A stretch of DNA of 64,000 nucleotides, from contig NZ_JAHCDA010000004.1 in NCBI RefSeq assembly GCF_018413645.1, positions 186,001-250,000 of the forward strand. Reading direction: 5' to 3'. Below the pieces are notes generated by a model. The model ran no database searches. It worked only from the letters and a program-made list of their open reading frames with translations, and was not told the DNA's origin. Source of the DNA: Roseococcus pinisoli. Lineage in GTDB: Bacteria > Pseudomonadota > Alphaproteobacteria > Acetobacterales > Acetobacteraceae. A program made the translations under genes and the position numbers. This document shows positions 35,279-43,287 of the stretch, in pieces (the stretch's first letter is position 1; each line of letters opens with the position of its first letter).

Positions 35279-36064
35279 TCAAGCCGCACCGGCCGCCCCG
35301 CCGAGGAAGGCCCCGGCGCTCCGGTAGAGGACATAGGCGGCCACGACGAAGATCACGCCCGCGAAGATACGGGTGAGCGCGTTCTTTCCCGCCGAGAGCC
35401 GGTTCGCCAGCCTCATTCCCAGCAGGCCGCCGATCACGCCGCCCGCGATGAACTGGAAGGCCACGGCCCAGTCGACCAGGCCGGAGGCCGCGTAGTTCAG
35501 GGCGGTGGCAAGCCCGAAGCTGCCGACGGCGAGCAGCGAGGAACCGATGGCCGAGATCATCGGCATCCCGGTCGCGAGGACCAGCCCCGGCACGATCAGA
35601 AAGCCGCCGCCGATGCCGAAGAAGCCTGAGGCCATGCCCGTCCCGAGGGCCACCGCCGCCGTGATCAGCCCGGTGCGCAGGTTCATCGGCCGCTCGACGG
35701 CTGCGAATTTGGGCTTCGGCCGTAGCATCACGACGCCGACGAGGATCATCACCAAGCCGAAGAGGAAGAGCAGCCGTTCCCCGTCCACGAGCTTGCCCAG
35801 GGTCGAGCCGGCCAGCGCGCCCAGCGTTCCCACGCCGGCGAAGATGAAGGCGCAGCGCCAGCGCACATTGCCGCTGCGCGCATGGCCCAGGAAATTGGCG
35901 AAGGCGTTCATCGAGACCGCCAGCGCGCCCGTGCCGATCGCGACATGCGGCTGCGGGACGCCGATGACATAGAGCAGCAGGGGCGTGGCGAGGATCGATC
36001 CGCCCCCGCCGATCAGGCCGAGCGAAAAGCCGACCAGCCCGCCCGACAGGAGCGCCGAGATCAT
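35279..36064 (-). CDS. TauE/SafE family anion (sulfite) exporter
   Basis: A 261-aa membrane protein with about eight spans. The two TauE/SafE repeats are visible: LSGGLVGFSLGLIGGGGSILATPLLLYVIGVPQPHVAIGTGALAV and ITAAVALGTGMASGFFGIGGGFLIVPGLVLATGMPMISAIGSSLLAV. The family exports sulfite, sulfoacetate or related organosulfur anions. The neighbourhood (YeiH-type exporter, methionine gamma-lyase) supports a sulfur role, but this is context only. It is divergent from the two-component system and may share regulation with it. Confidence 0.88.
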   Translation of the reverse strand: MISALLSGGLVGFSLGLIGGGGSILATPLLLYVIGVPQPHVAIGTGALAVSMNAFANFLGHARSGNVRWRCAFIFAGVGTLGALAGSTLGKLVDGERLLFLFGLVMILVGVVMLRPKPKFAAVERPMNLRTGLITAAVALGTGMASGFFGIGGGFLIVPGLVLATGMPMISAIGSSLLAVGSFGLATALNYAASGLVDWAVAFQFIAGGVIGGLLGMRLANRLSAGKNALTRIFAGVIFVVAAYVLYRSAGAFLGGAAGAA

Positions 36065-36297
36065 GCGGGCTTCCCCGGCATGGCGAAAGGAATGTCCCGG
36101 CCGACGAGCATCCTCGCGCGCCCATCCGGCCCGCGGCGGCGCTGTTCCTCCTGGCCGGCAATGCGGGCACAATTCCGCGGGCGCGTATCGGCCGGCGCGG
36201 CGATGACGCCTCGGCGTGAGGGAACGGCCAATGCGCGGTCTCCTTTCCGGGCCGGGGCCGAAGGGCACCCGATCGGTCGGCGATCCACGCCCGCCAC

Positions 36298-36314
36298 CTT
36301 AAGGCCAGCTTAAG
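36298..36314 (+). promoter_or_regulatory. PmrA-type direct-repeat box
   Basis: CTTAAG-N5-CTTAAG, in fact two copies of CTTAAGGCC with an 11-bp period, lies 48 bp before the response-regulator ATG. It matches the PmrA consensus YTTAAK-N5-YTTAAK exactly. OmpR-family regulators bind such tandem half-sites. The likely role is autoregulation of the adjacent two-component genes. The remainder of the 297-bp gap (36065-36361) shows no other clear signal. Confidence 0.6.
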
Positions 36315-36361
36315 GCCGGCGTTCCACCACCGCCGAAGAACCGAAGGATGGCGAGAGCGAC

Positions 36362-37027
36362 ATGAAGGTGCTGGTGGTCGAGGACGACGCGATCCTGCTG
36401 AACGGCCTGCAGGTCGGTCTCGGCCTGGCGGGCTTCGCGGTCGATGCCGTGGCGAGCCGCGCCGAGGCCTCCGCCGCCCTGCTCGCCTCGGCCTTCGACG
36501 CCGTGGTGCTGGACCTGATGTTGCCGGATGGCTCCGGCCTCGACCTGCTGGCCGAGTTGCGCGCCCGGCGGAGCCCGGTCCCCGTGCTGCTCCTGACCGC
36601 ACGGGACAGCGTGGCCGATCGCATCGCGGGGCTGGATGCGGGCGCAGACGACTATCTCGGCAAGCCCTTCGACCTGGACGAGGTCGCGGCGCGGCTGCGG
36701 GCGCTGACCCGCCGCGCCGCCGGCCATGCGGGCGCGACCCTCTGCTGGCGCGACATCGTCCTGGATCCCGCCAGCATGGCGGTGACCCAGGGCGGCCGCC
36801 CCGCGCGCCTGTCGCGCCGCGAATTCTCGATCCTGCACGCGCTGATCGAGCGGCCGGGCCAGATCCTCTCAAAGTCGCAGCTCGAGGAGCGGCTCTACGG
36901 CTGGCAGGAGGATGTCGAGAGCAACACGATCGAGGTGCATGTCCACCACCTGCGCGGCAAGCTCGGCGCCGGTGTCATCGAGACGGTGCGGGGCGTGGGC
37001 TACCGCCTGCCGGAGGACGGCGCATGA
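36362..37027 (+). CDS. OmpR-family response regulator (QseB/PmrA-like)
   Basis: A 221-aa regulator with a receiver domain and a winged-helix output domain. The phospho-acceptor is D51 (AVVLDLMLPDGSGLDLL), and the conserved Thr/Lys are in LLLTARD and LGKPFDLDEV. The C-terminal DNA-binding domain carries SRREFSILHALIERPGQILSKSQLEERLYGW and SNTIEVHVHHLRGKLG. Sub-family resemblance is to QseB/PmrA/TctD. A PmrA-like box lies just upstream. It overlaps the kinase gene by 4 bp. Confidence 0.93.
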   Translation: MKVLVVEDDAILLNGLQVGLGLAGFAVDAVASRAEASAALLASAFDAVVLDLMLPDGSGLDLLAELRARRSPVPVLLLTARDSVADRIAGLDAGADDYLGKPFDLDEVAARLRALTRRAAGHAGATLCWRDIVLDPASMAVTQGGRPARLSRREFSILHALIERPGQILSKSQLEERLYGWQEDVESNTIEVHVHHLRGKLGAGVIETVRGVGYRLPEDGA

Positions 37028-38376
37028 GGTCGATCCGCGCGCGCCTTTTCCTGATCCTGATGGCCATCACCGGCATAGTCTGGCTGTCGGCGATCGGCTG
37101 GATCTATCTGAGCACGCGGGCCGAGGTCGAGCGCGCGTTGGATGCGCGGCTGACCGAGGCGGCGCGCATGGTGAACTCGCTGATCGCCAGCCAGGAGATC
37201 GACCCCGGCAGGACCGTGGCGATCCCCTCCGGCTCGCCTCCCCTCCACACGCCCTACGACCGGCAGCTCTCCTGCCAGATCTGGGCCCTGGATGGACGGC
37301 TGGTCGGCCGGTCCGAGGGGGCGCCCGGACAGCCCCTGACCGCGAGCCGGGCGGGCTTCTCCGAGACCGTGATCGAGGGCGAGACCTGGCGGGTCTATGC
37401 GGTGGAGAATGCGGCGCTGGGGATGCGCGTCCTCGTCGGCGACAACCTGCGGGTCCGCGACCGGCTGGTGGCCGACGTGATCCGCGGTCTGGCCCTTCCC
37501 GCCCTGCTCATCCTGCCCGCCCTTGCCGGGCTGATCTGGCTCAGCCTCCGCCAGGGACTGGCGCCGCTGAGCGCCATGGCGCGTGCCCTGGAGACACGGC
37601 CGGCCTCCGACCTCAGCCCGCTGCCGGAAGGCCGGGGGCCGTCGGAGATCAGGCCGATGGTCCGCTCCCTGAACGGGCTATTCGCCCGGGTGAATGCCGC
37701 GCGCGAGCGCGAGCGCGACTTCACGGCCTTCGCGGCGCATGAGCTCCGCACCCCCATCGCGGGCCTGAAGACGCAGGCCCAGGTGGCGCTGAGGCACACC
37801 GACGACGCCATCCGCGACAATGCCCTGCGCCAGATGGTCGTGGGGGTGGACCGGACGGCGCGGCTGGTACGGCAGCTCACCGATCTCACCAGCGCCGAAA
37901 GCGGCGAGCCCGCCCCCGATGAGCGAGAGGTCGATCTCGGCCGGCTCCTGCGTACCCTCGCCGAGGATATCCGGCAGCATCACCCCAGGGCGGCCGGCAT
38001 CGACATCGGCAACGCGCTGGACGGCGCGGCGCTTCCCGTCAGCTCTTCGCTCTTCGCGCTCGCGGCACGGAACCTGCTGGAGAATGCGGTGCTGCATTCG
38101 CCGCCGGAACGGCCGGTCCAGTGCCGGCTCCGGCGGGAGCGGGACGCCATCGCCGTCGTGATCGAGGATGCGGGCCCGGGCATTCCCGAGAGCGAGCTGC
38201 CGAAGGTGCGCGACCGCTTCTTCCGCGGCAGCAACCGGACGACGGTCGGCAGCGGGCTGGGCTTGGCCATCGCGGATTTCGCCCTACGGCGGATGGAGGG
38301 CGAGCTGCGCCTGGCCAACCGCGCGGAAGGCGGGCTGCGGGCCGAGATGCGGTTTCCCTCCCCTTCGGCCTCCTGA
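37024..38376 (+). CDS. Sensor histidine kinase (QseC/PmrB-like)
   Basis: A 450-aa inner-membrane kinase. The first span is at residues 7-27 (LFLILMAITGIVWLSAIGWIYL), with a periplasmic sensor of about 125 residues, then the second span at about 158-178. A HAMP-like linker follows. The H-box is DFTAFAAHELRTPIAGLKTQ, the N-box is ARNLLENAVLHSP, and the G-boxes are DAGPGIPE and GSGLGLAIADF. The sensor domain resembles the QseC/TctE group (2CSK_N), which senses metals or carboxylates; the signal here is unknown. ATGA overlap with its regulator shows they form a pair. Confidence 0.92.
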   Translation: MRSIRARLFLILMAITGIVWLSAIGWIYLSTRAEVERALDARLTEAARMVNSLIASQEIDPGRTVAIPSGSPPLHTPYDRQLSCQIWALDGRLVGRSEGAPGQPLTASRAGFSETVIEGETWRVYAVENAALGMRVLVGDNLRVRDRLVADVIRGLALPALLILPALAGLIWLSLRQGLAPLSAMARALETRPASDLSPLPEGRGPSEIRPMVRSLNGLFARVNAARERERDFTAFAAHELRTPIAGLKTQAQVALRHTDDAIRDNALRQMVVGVDRTARLVRQLTDLTSAESGEPAPDEREVDLGRLLRTLAEDIRQHHPRAAGIDIGNALDGAALPVSSSLFALAARNLLENAVLHSPPERPVQCRLRRERDAIAVVIEDAGPGIPESELPKVRDRFFRGSNRTTVGSGLGLAIADFALRRMEGELRLANRAEGGLRAEMRFPSPSAS

Positions 38377-38481
38377 GCGGCGAAGGATTCATCTCCTTCG
38401 GCGATCGGTTCGATCCGATTCATCCGTTGGACCGCGGCGGCCGATCGCCCGATCTATGACGCGACCAAGGAGCCACCCGTC

Positions 38482-39246
38482 ATGGACCGCAGGACCCTGC
38501 TTCTCGCCGCCGGCATCATCGCCTCGGCCCAGGCCGCCTCCGCCGCCGAGCCGCTGAATGTCTACGGCCCCGGCGGGCCGCTGCCCGCGATGCGCGAGGC
38601 CGCGGCGGCCTTCGGGCGCGCCGAGGGGCTCGAGGTCCGCGTCACCGCCGGCCCCACCCCGGCCTGGATCGAGCGCGCCCGCGCCGATGCCGACCTCGTC
38701 TTCAGCGGATCCGAAGTGATGATGTCGGATTTCATCGCGGCCCTGCCCGAGATCGATCCGGCCAGCGTGGTGCCGCTCTACCTTCGCCCCTCGGCCATCC
38801 TCGTCCGCCCGGGCAATCCCGGCCGCATCGGCGGCGTCGCGGATCTGCTGCGGCCGGGGCATCGCATCCTGGTGGTGAACGGCGCCGGCCAGCAGGGCCT
38901 CTGGGAGGATGTGGCCGGCCGGCTGGGCGATATCGCCAGCGTCCGGGCCTTCCGCGCCAATATCGCGGTCTTCGCCCGCAACAGCGCCGAGGCACGCGAC
39001 GCCTGGGTGCGGGATCCGAGCCTGGATGCCTGGCTGATCTGGAACATCTGGCAGGTCTCGAACCCCAGCCTGGCCGAGACCGTGCCGATCGAGCCCGAAT
39101 ACCGAATCCACCGCGACACCGGCATCGCCCTCACCCGCCGCGGCGCGGCACGGCCCGAGGCCAAGCGCTTCGCCGAGTTCCTCGCCGGGCCTGAGGGCGC
39201 GCGCATCTTCGCCCGCTGGGGCTGGATGACCGGCCCGTCACCCTAG
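38482..39246 (+). CDS. ModA-like extracellular substrate-binding protein (orphan)
   Basis: A 254-aa secreted protein with signal peptide MDRRTLLLAAGIIASAQAASA. The mature part (LNVYGPGGPLPAMREAAAAFGRAEGLEVRVTAGPTPAWIERARADADLVFSGSEVMMSDF) has the class II periplasmic binding fold as in ModA or thiosulfate/sulfate binders. It ends with AKRFAEFLAGPEGARIFARWGW, typical of that fold. No ABC permease or ATPase is adjacent. It lies between the two-component system and the YeiH-type exporter, so it could serve a sensor role or share an ABC system elsewhere. The ligand is unknown. Confidence 0.82.
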   Translation: MDRRTLLLAAGIIASAQAASAAEPLNVYGPGGPLPAMREAAAAFGRAEGLEVRVTAGPTPAWIERARADADLVFSGSEVMMSDFIAALPEIDPASVVPLYLRPSAILVRPGNPGRIGGVADLLRPGHRILVVNGAGQQGLWEDVAGRLGDIASVRAFRANIAVFARNSAEARDAWVRDPSLDAWLIWNIWQVSNPSLAETVPIEPEYRIHRDTGIALTRRGAARPEAKRFAEFLAGPEGARIFARWGWMTGPSP

Positions 39247-39338
39247 GCCCCGACCTCCTTCCCCTCACCGCGAATACCCAGGCCGGCACCGCGCCGGCCC
39301 CGCAGACGCTCGTCCTCCGGACGGCCGAGGCCCTTGCC

Positions 39339-40385
39339 ATGACCCATTCCCTTCCCCGTCTCACACGCCTCCTGCCAGGGCTGCTGCTGTGCCTGGCCGT
39401 TACCGCCGCCGCCATGGGCCTCGAGCACCTGGAGGCCGCGCTCTTCGGGCGCGCCTGGCTGGAGGCGCTGGTGCTGGCCATCCTGCTGGGCACCGCCGTC
39501 CGCACCGCCTGGACGCCCGGGGAGACGTGGCGCCCGGGCATCGCCTTCGGCGCGAAGTTCCTGCTGGAGGTCGCGGTGGTGCTGCTCGGCGCCTCCATCA
39601 GCGTGGCGGCGATGCTCGCCGTCGGGCCCGCGCTGCTGCTGGGCATCATGCTGCTGGTCGCCGTCGCGGTGAGCGGCGGCTACGCGCTTTGCCGCCTGCT
39701 GGGGCTGACGCCGCGTGCGGCGCTGCTGGTCTCCTGCGGTAATGCCATCTGCGGCAACTCCGCCATCGCCGCCGTCGCCCCGGTGATCGGCGCCGAGGGC
39801 GAGGAGGTCGCCTCGTCCATCGCCTTCACCGCGGTGCTGGGCGTGCTCGTGGTGCTCGCCCTGCCGCTGCTGGCGCCGCTGCTCGGCCTCTCCGCCCTGC
39901 AATTCGGCGCGCTGGCGGGCATGACGGTCTATGCCGTGCCGCAAGTCCTCGCCGCCACGGCCCCGGCCGGCGCCCTCGCGGTCCAGATCGGGACGGTGGT
40001 AAAGCTGGTCCGCGTGCTGATGCTGGGCCCGGTGGTGCTGGCGCTCTCGCTGCTGGCGCCGCGCCTCGGTGGTCACGCCGGGGGCGCCTCTTCTCAGGCG
40101 GCACCGAAGCGGCCGCCGCTGCATCGCCTCGTCCCCTGGTTCATCCTGGGCTTCCTCGCGCTGATGGCAGCGCGGTCGCTCGGCCTGCTGCCGCCGGCGA
40201 TGCTGGAGCCGACACGCTCGGTCGCAACGGCGCTGACCGTCGTCTCCATGGCCGCGCTCGGCCTCGGCGTGGACATCCGCTCGGTGGCGCGGGCGGGCGG
40301 GCGCGTGACGCTGGCGGTCAGCCTCTCGCTGCTGGGCCTGGCCGCCTTCGGCCTCGCGCTGATCCTGGTGCTCGGGATCGCCTGA
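39339..40385 (+). CDS. YeiH-type putative sulfate/anion exporter
   Basis: A 348-aa polytopic protein of the UPF0324/YeiH (Cons_hypoth698) family. It has about ten spans. The hallmark segment is ALLVSCGNAICGNSAIAAVAPVIGAEGEEVASSIAFTAVLGV; others are GIAFGAKFLLEVAVVLLGASIS and AGMTVYAVPQVLAAT. The family is annotated as a putative sulfate exporter without strong biochemical proof. It is convergent with a LysR gene, which matches the yeiE-yeiH association known in enterobacteria, though there the genes are divergent. Confidence 0.88.
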   Translation: MTHSLPRLTRLLPGLLLCLAVTAAAMGLEHLEAALFGRAWLEALVLAILLGTAVRTAWTPGETWRPGIAFGAKFLLEVAVVLLGASISVAAMLAVGPALLLGIMLLVAVAVSGGYALCRLLGLTPRAALLVSCGNAICGNSAIAAVAPVIGAEGEEVASSIAFTAVLGVLVVLALPLLAPLLGLSALQFGALAGMTVYAVPQVLAATAPAGALAVQIGTVVKLVRVLMLGPVVLALSLLAPRLGGHAGGASSQAAPKRPPLHRLVPWFILGFLALMAARSLGLLPPAMLEPTRSVATALTVVSMAALGLGVDIRSVARAGGRVTLAVSLSLLGLAAFGLALILVLGIA

Positions 40386-40388
40386 GCC

Positions 40389-41288
40389 TTAAAGCCCCGG
40401 CGGCCCGTCGATCAGCGCCAGCAGCGCCGCCGCCACGGGGCTGGGCACGCGATCGCGGTGATGCAGCACCTGGAAGGCCCGCTCCGGCAGCGGGAGCTTC
40501 ACAAGATGAAGCAATCCGGCCTCCAGGCTCGGCGCCGCGACCGAGGCGGAGATCACCGTCGCGCCCAGCCCGGCCTCGACGGCGGCCCGCACCGCCTCGT
40601 TCGACGGCAGCTCCAGCACCTTGCGCAGATCACCGGGGCGGAGACCCTCCGCCAGGAGCACGGCCTCGAAGACTGATCGCGTTCCCGAGCCGGTCTCGCG
40701 CAGCACCCATTCGCCTTGGAGTGCGGCCTCGCGCAGGGTCGGCGCCTCGCCGCGGGCCCAGGGGTGGTCGGGCGCCACGACCAGCACGAGCTGATCCTTG
40801 GCCACCATGGCGCTGGCCAGGCGCTCATCCTCCACCGCGCCCTCGACGAAGCCGAGCTCCGCCAGCCCGTCATGCACCGCGGCCGCGACCTGGGCGGTAT
40901 TGCCGATGGTCAGACGGATCTCGATGCCGGGACAGGCGCGCCGGAACGCCACGAGATGGCGCGGCAGCCAATAGCTCGCGATGGTCTGGCTGGCCTGCAC
41001 CGCCAGCACGCCGCGCCGCCCGCCTGCCAGCTCCGTCAGAGCGAGGTCCGCTGCCGCGGCGCGCAGCAGCACGGCGCGTGCTTCCACGAGAAAATTCCGC
41101 CCCGCCTCGGTCAGCTCGATGCGGCGGCCGACACGGTTGAACAGATGGACGCCATAGGCGCCCTCCAGCGCGGCGATCGCGCTGCTCACCGCCGACTGCG
41201 CGAGATGCAGGGCTTCGGCCGCGCGCGTGACATGCTCGCGCTCGGCGACCTCCACGAAGACGCGGAGCTGTTCCAGGGTCATCTTCAT
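40389..41288 (-). CDS. LysR-family regulator (YeiE-like)
   Basis: A 299-aa LysR protein. The HTH is MTLEQLRVFVEVAEREHVTRAAEALHLAQSAVSSAIAALEGAYGVHLFNRVGRRIELTEAG. The effector domain starts at about residue 90 (GVLAVQASQTIASYWLPRHLVAFRRACPGIEIRLTIGNT), which resembles YeiE/CysB-like proteins. The gene ends 3 bp from the YeiH stop and is divergent from methionine gamma-lyase. A LysR-like site lies in that promoter region at 41401. Three nearby ATG codons (41294, 41288, 41282) are possible starts. Confidence 0.92.
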   Translation of the reverse strand: MKMTLEQLRVFVEVAEREHVTRAAEALHLAQSAVSSAIAALEGAYGVHLFNRVGRRIELTEAGRNFLVEARAVLLRAAAADLALTELAGGRRGVLAVQASQTIASYWLPRHLVAFRRACPGIEIRLTIGNTAQVAAAVHDGLAELGFVEGAVEDERLASAMVAKDQLVLVVAPDHPWARGEAPTLREAALQGEWVLRETGSGTRSVFEAVLLAEGLRPGDLRKVLELPSNEAVRAAVEAGLGATVISASVAAPSLEAGLLHLVKLPLPERAFQVLHHRDRVPSPVAAALLALIDGPPGL

Positions 41289-41400
41289 CGTCATCGCGCG
41301 GCGGCGCTTCCCCGAACGTGCCCGCACGGGTCGCGCCGGCATCGGCCCACAGGATAGGCGGAAATCGCCACAGCGCGATCCGCGACGCGCGGCTGCGCTT

Positions 41401-41419
41401 ATTGGCGGATAATTCCAAT
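41401..41419. promoter_or_regulatory. Inverted repeat, candidate LysR operator
   Basis: ATTGG-N9-CCAAT is a perfect inverted repeat in the 214-bp gap between the divergent lysR and methionine gamma-lyase genes. An overlapping TTAT-N6-ATAA repeat starts one base earlier. Its position, about 84 bp before the mgl ATG, suits a LysR-type activation site. Binding is inferred. Confidence 0.45.
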
Positions 41420-41502
41420 CATCGCGGATCGCCCGGCGACCTTTGGCATCATCTGCCCCGCCTCCCGCGCGACACTCCGGCCGATCGAACAGGAAGCGTC
41501 CC

Positions 41503-42708
41503 ATGGACCCAAACCGCCCCGCCGGCTTTGCTACCCGCGCCATCCATCTCGGCTACGACCCGCAGGATCATGAGGGGGCGCTGACGCCCCCGCTGCACCT
41601 GACCTCCACCTTCGCCTTCGAGACGGCCGAGGCCGGCGCCGCCATCTTCGCGGGCGAGCGCCCCGGCCACTTCTATTCGCGCATCTCCAACCCGACGCTC
41701 GACCTACTGGAGCGCCGCTGCGCCGATCTGGAAGGTGCCGAGGCCGGCCTTGCTCTGGCTTCCGGCATGGGCGCCATCAGCTCGGTGCTCTGGACCTTCC
41801 TCGCCCCGGGCGACGAGATCGTCACGGACAAGACGCTCTATGGCTGCACCTTCGCCTTCATGCGCCACGGGCTGGCGAAGTTCGGCATCACCATCACCCA
41901 TGCGGACATGACCGATGCGGCCGCGGTCGCGCAGGCGATGTCGGACAAGACCCGCATCGTCTATTTCGAGACGCCGGCCAATCCGAACATGCGGCTGGTG
42001 GACATCGCCGCCATCAGCGCCATCGCGCGGCAGCGGGGCGTGAAGGTCGTGGTGGACAACACCTATGCGACGCCTGTCCTGACCCGACCGATCGAGCTCG
42101 GCGCCGATATCGTCGTGCATTCGGCGACGAAGTACATGGGCGGCCATGGCGACCTGATCGGCGGCATCGCGGTCGGCCGCGCGGAGGACATGACGCAGGT
42201 CCGCCTCTTCGGCATGAAGGACATGACCGGCGCGGTCATGGCGCCCTTCAACGCCATGCTGGTGCTGCGCGGGCTCAAGACGCTGAAGCTCCGCATGGAG
42301 CGGCACTGCGCCAGCGCGATGGAGGTCGCGCACATGCTAGAGGCGCATCCCGCCGTGTCGCGGGTCCATTACCCGGGCCTGGAAAGCTTCCCGCAGCACG
42401 CGCTGGCGGCCCGGCAGATGCCGGGTTTCGGCGGCATGATCGCCTTCGAGCTGGAGGGCGGCCTGGCCGCCGGCGCGGCGATGATGAACCGCCTCCGGCT
42501 CATCCGCCGCGCGGTCTCCCTCGGCGATACCGAGAGCCTGATCCAGCACCCCGCCTCCATGACGCATTCGACCTACACGCCCGAGGAGCGCGCGGCGCAT
42601 CACATCGCCGAAGGCCTGATCCGCCTCTCGGTCGGGCTCGAGGAGGTCGAGGATATCCTCGCCGACCTGGAGCAGGCGCTTCCCTCGCGGCTTTCCGCCG
42701 CCGCCTGA
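41503..42708 (+). CDS. megL: Methionine gamma-lyase
   Basis: A 401-aa PLP enzyme of the Cys/Met metabolism family that splits methionine into methanethiol, 2-oxobutyrate and ammonia. The PLP lysine is K210 (VHSATKYMGGHGD). HFYSRISNPTLDLLERR carries the phosphate-binding Tyr/Arg contributed by the neighbouring subunit. DKTLYGCTFAFMRHGLAKFGI has Y113 and the active-site C115, which is typical of methionine gamma-lyases and absent from cystathionine gamma-synthases. AGGAAG lies before the ATG. The product 2-oxobutyrate leads to propionyl-CoA, matching the methylcitrate genes 0.6-2.7 kb away. Confidence 0.88.
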   Translation: MDPNRPAGFATRAIHLGYDPQDHEGALTPPLHLTSTFAFETAEAGAAIFAGERPGHFYSRISNPTLDLLERRCADLEGAEAGLALASGMGAISSVLWTFLAPGDEIVTDKTLYGCTFAFMRHGLAKFGITITHADMTDAAAVAQAMSDKTRIVYFETPANPNMRLVDIAAISAIARQRGVKVVVDNTYATPVLTRPIELGADIVVHSATKYMGGHGDLIGGIAVGRAEDMTQVRLFGMKDMTGAVMAPFNAMLVLRGLKTLKLRMERHCASAMEVAHMLEAHPAVSRVHYPGLESFPQHALAARQMPGFGGMIAFELEGGLAAGAAMMNRLRLIRRAVSLGDTESLIQHPASMTHSTYTPEERAAHHIAEGLIRLSVGLEEVEDILADLEQALPSRLSAAA

Positions 42709-42720
42709 TGGAAGGGGCTT

Positions 42721-42749
42721 CCGCGGATCGCCAGTCGGGCGATCCGCGG
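42721..42749. terminator. Hairpin between convergent genes
   Basis: CCGCGGATCGCC pairs perfectly with GGCGATCCGCGG around loop AGTCG. It lies between the stops of methionine gamma-lyase and the Lrp gene. No U-tract flanks it, so it is a probable bidirectional terminator of the GC-rich type. Confidence 0.6.
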
Positions 42750-42754
42750 CGCCC

Positions 42755-43219
42755 TCACCCGCGTCGCAGCTTCGGGAAGACCGGCGACCGCTTGACGACG
42801 CCGTAGGCGAAGCTCGTGTCGATCGAGGCGATGCCCGGGATGGGATGCAGGCGCGAGCGCACGAACTGCTCGTAGTCCTGCAGGCTCTCCACCAGGACGC
42901 GCAGCAGGTAGTCGTCGCTGCCGGTCATCACATAGCAGTCGAGGATGGAATCGACCCGCTGGATGGCGGCCTCGAAGGCGGCGACGGCGTCGCTGCTGTG
43001 CTTCTGCAGCCGGACGCGCACGAAGGCCGTCACCGGGAGGCCATAGGCGCCCTCATCGATGATGGCGGTGTAGCCGCGGATGACATTGGCCTCTTCCAGC
43101 ATCCGCAGGCGGCGCAGGCAGGGCGAGGGCGAAAGGTTGATCCGCTCGGCGAGGTCCTGATTGGTCAGCCGGCCATCGGCCTGCAGGGCCGCGATCAGCT
43201 GGCGGTCCTTCTCATCCAT
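42755..43219 (-). CDS. Lrp/AsnC-family regulator
   Basis: A 154-aa feast/famine regulator. The HTH is MDEKDRQLIAALQADGRLTNQDLAERINLSPSPCLRRLRMLEEANVIRGYTAIID. The RAM ligand-binding domain follows (AFVRVRLQKHSSDAVAAFEAAIQRVDSILDCYVMTGSDDYLLRVLVESLQDYEQFVRSRLHPIPGIASIDTSFAYGVVK). It is the last gene of the minus-strand run ending in prpB (68-bp gap). It is convergent with methionine gamma-lyase, an amino-acid catabolic gene of the type Lrp proteins control. The effector amino acid is unknown. Confidence 0.92.
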   Translation of the reverse strand: MDEKDRQLIAALQADGRLTNQDLAERINLSPSPCLRRLRMLEEANVIRGYTAIIDEGAYGLPVTAFVRVRLQKHSSDAVAAFEAAIQRVDSILDCYVMTGSDDYLLRVLVESLQDYEQFVRSRLHPIPGIASIDTSFAYGVVKRSPVFPKLRRG

Positions 43220-43287
43220 CCTGTGCGCCTTCCTGCGGGAAGCGCCAGCATGCCATCCCGCACGGCCTGTTCACAACGCGCCCCCTG

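Noticed and set aside
36065-36297. A minus-strand frame of 78 codons upstream of the TauE gene.
   Set aside because: It looks like an N-terminal read-through in Arg/Pro-rich sequence, and the exporter has a clear start at 36064.
41295-41502. Region before methionine gamma-lyase checked for a SAM riboswitch.
   Set aside because: No SAM-II or SAM/SAH-type conserved core could be seen; only the inverted repeat stands out.
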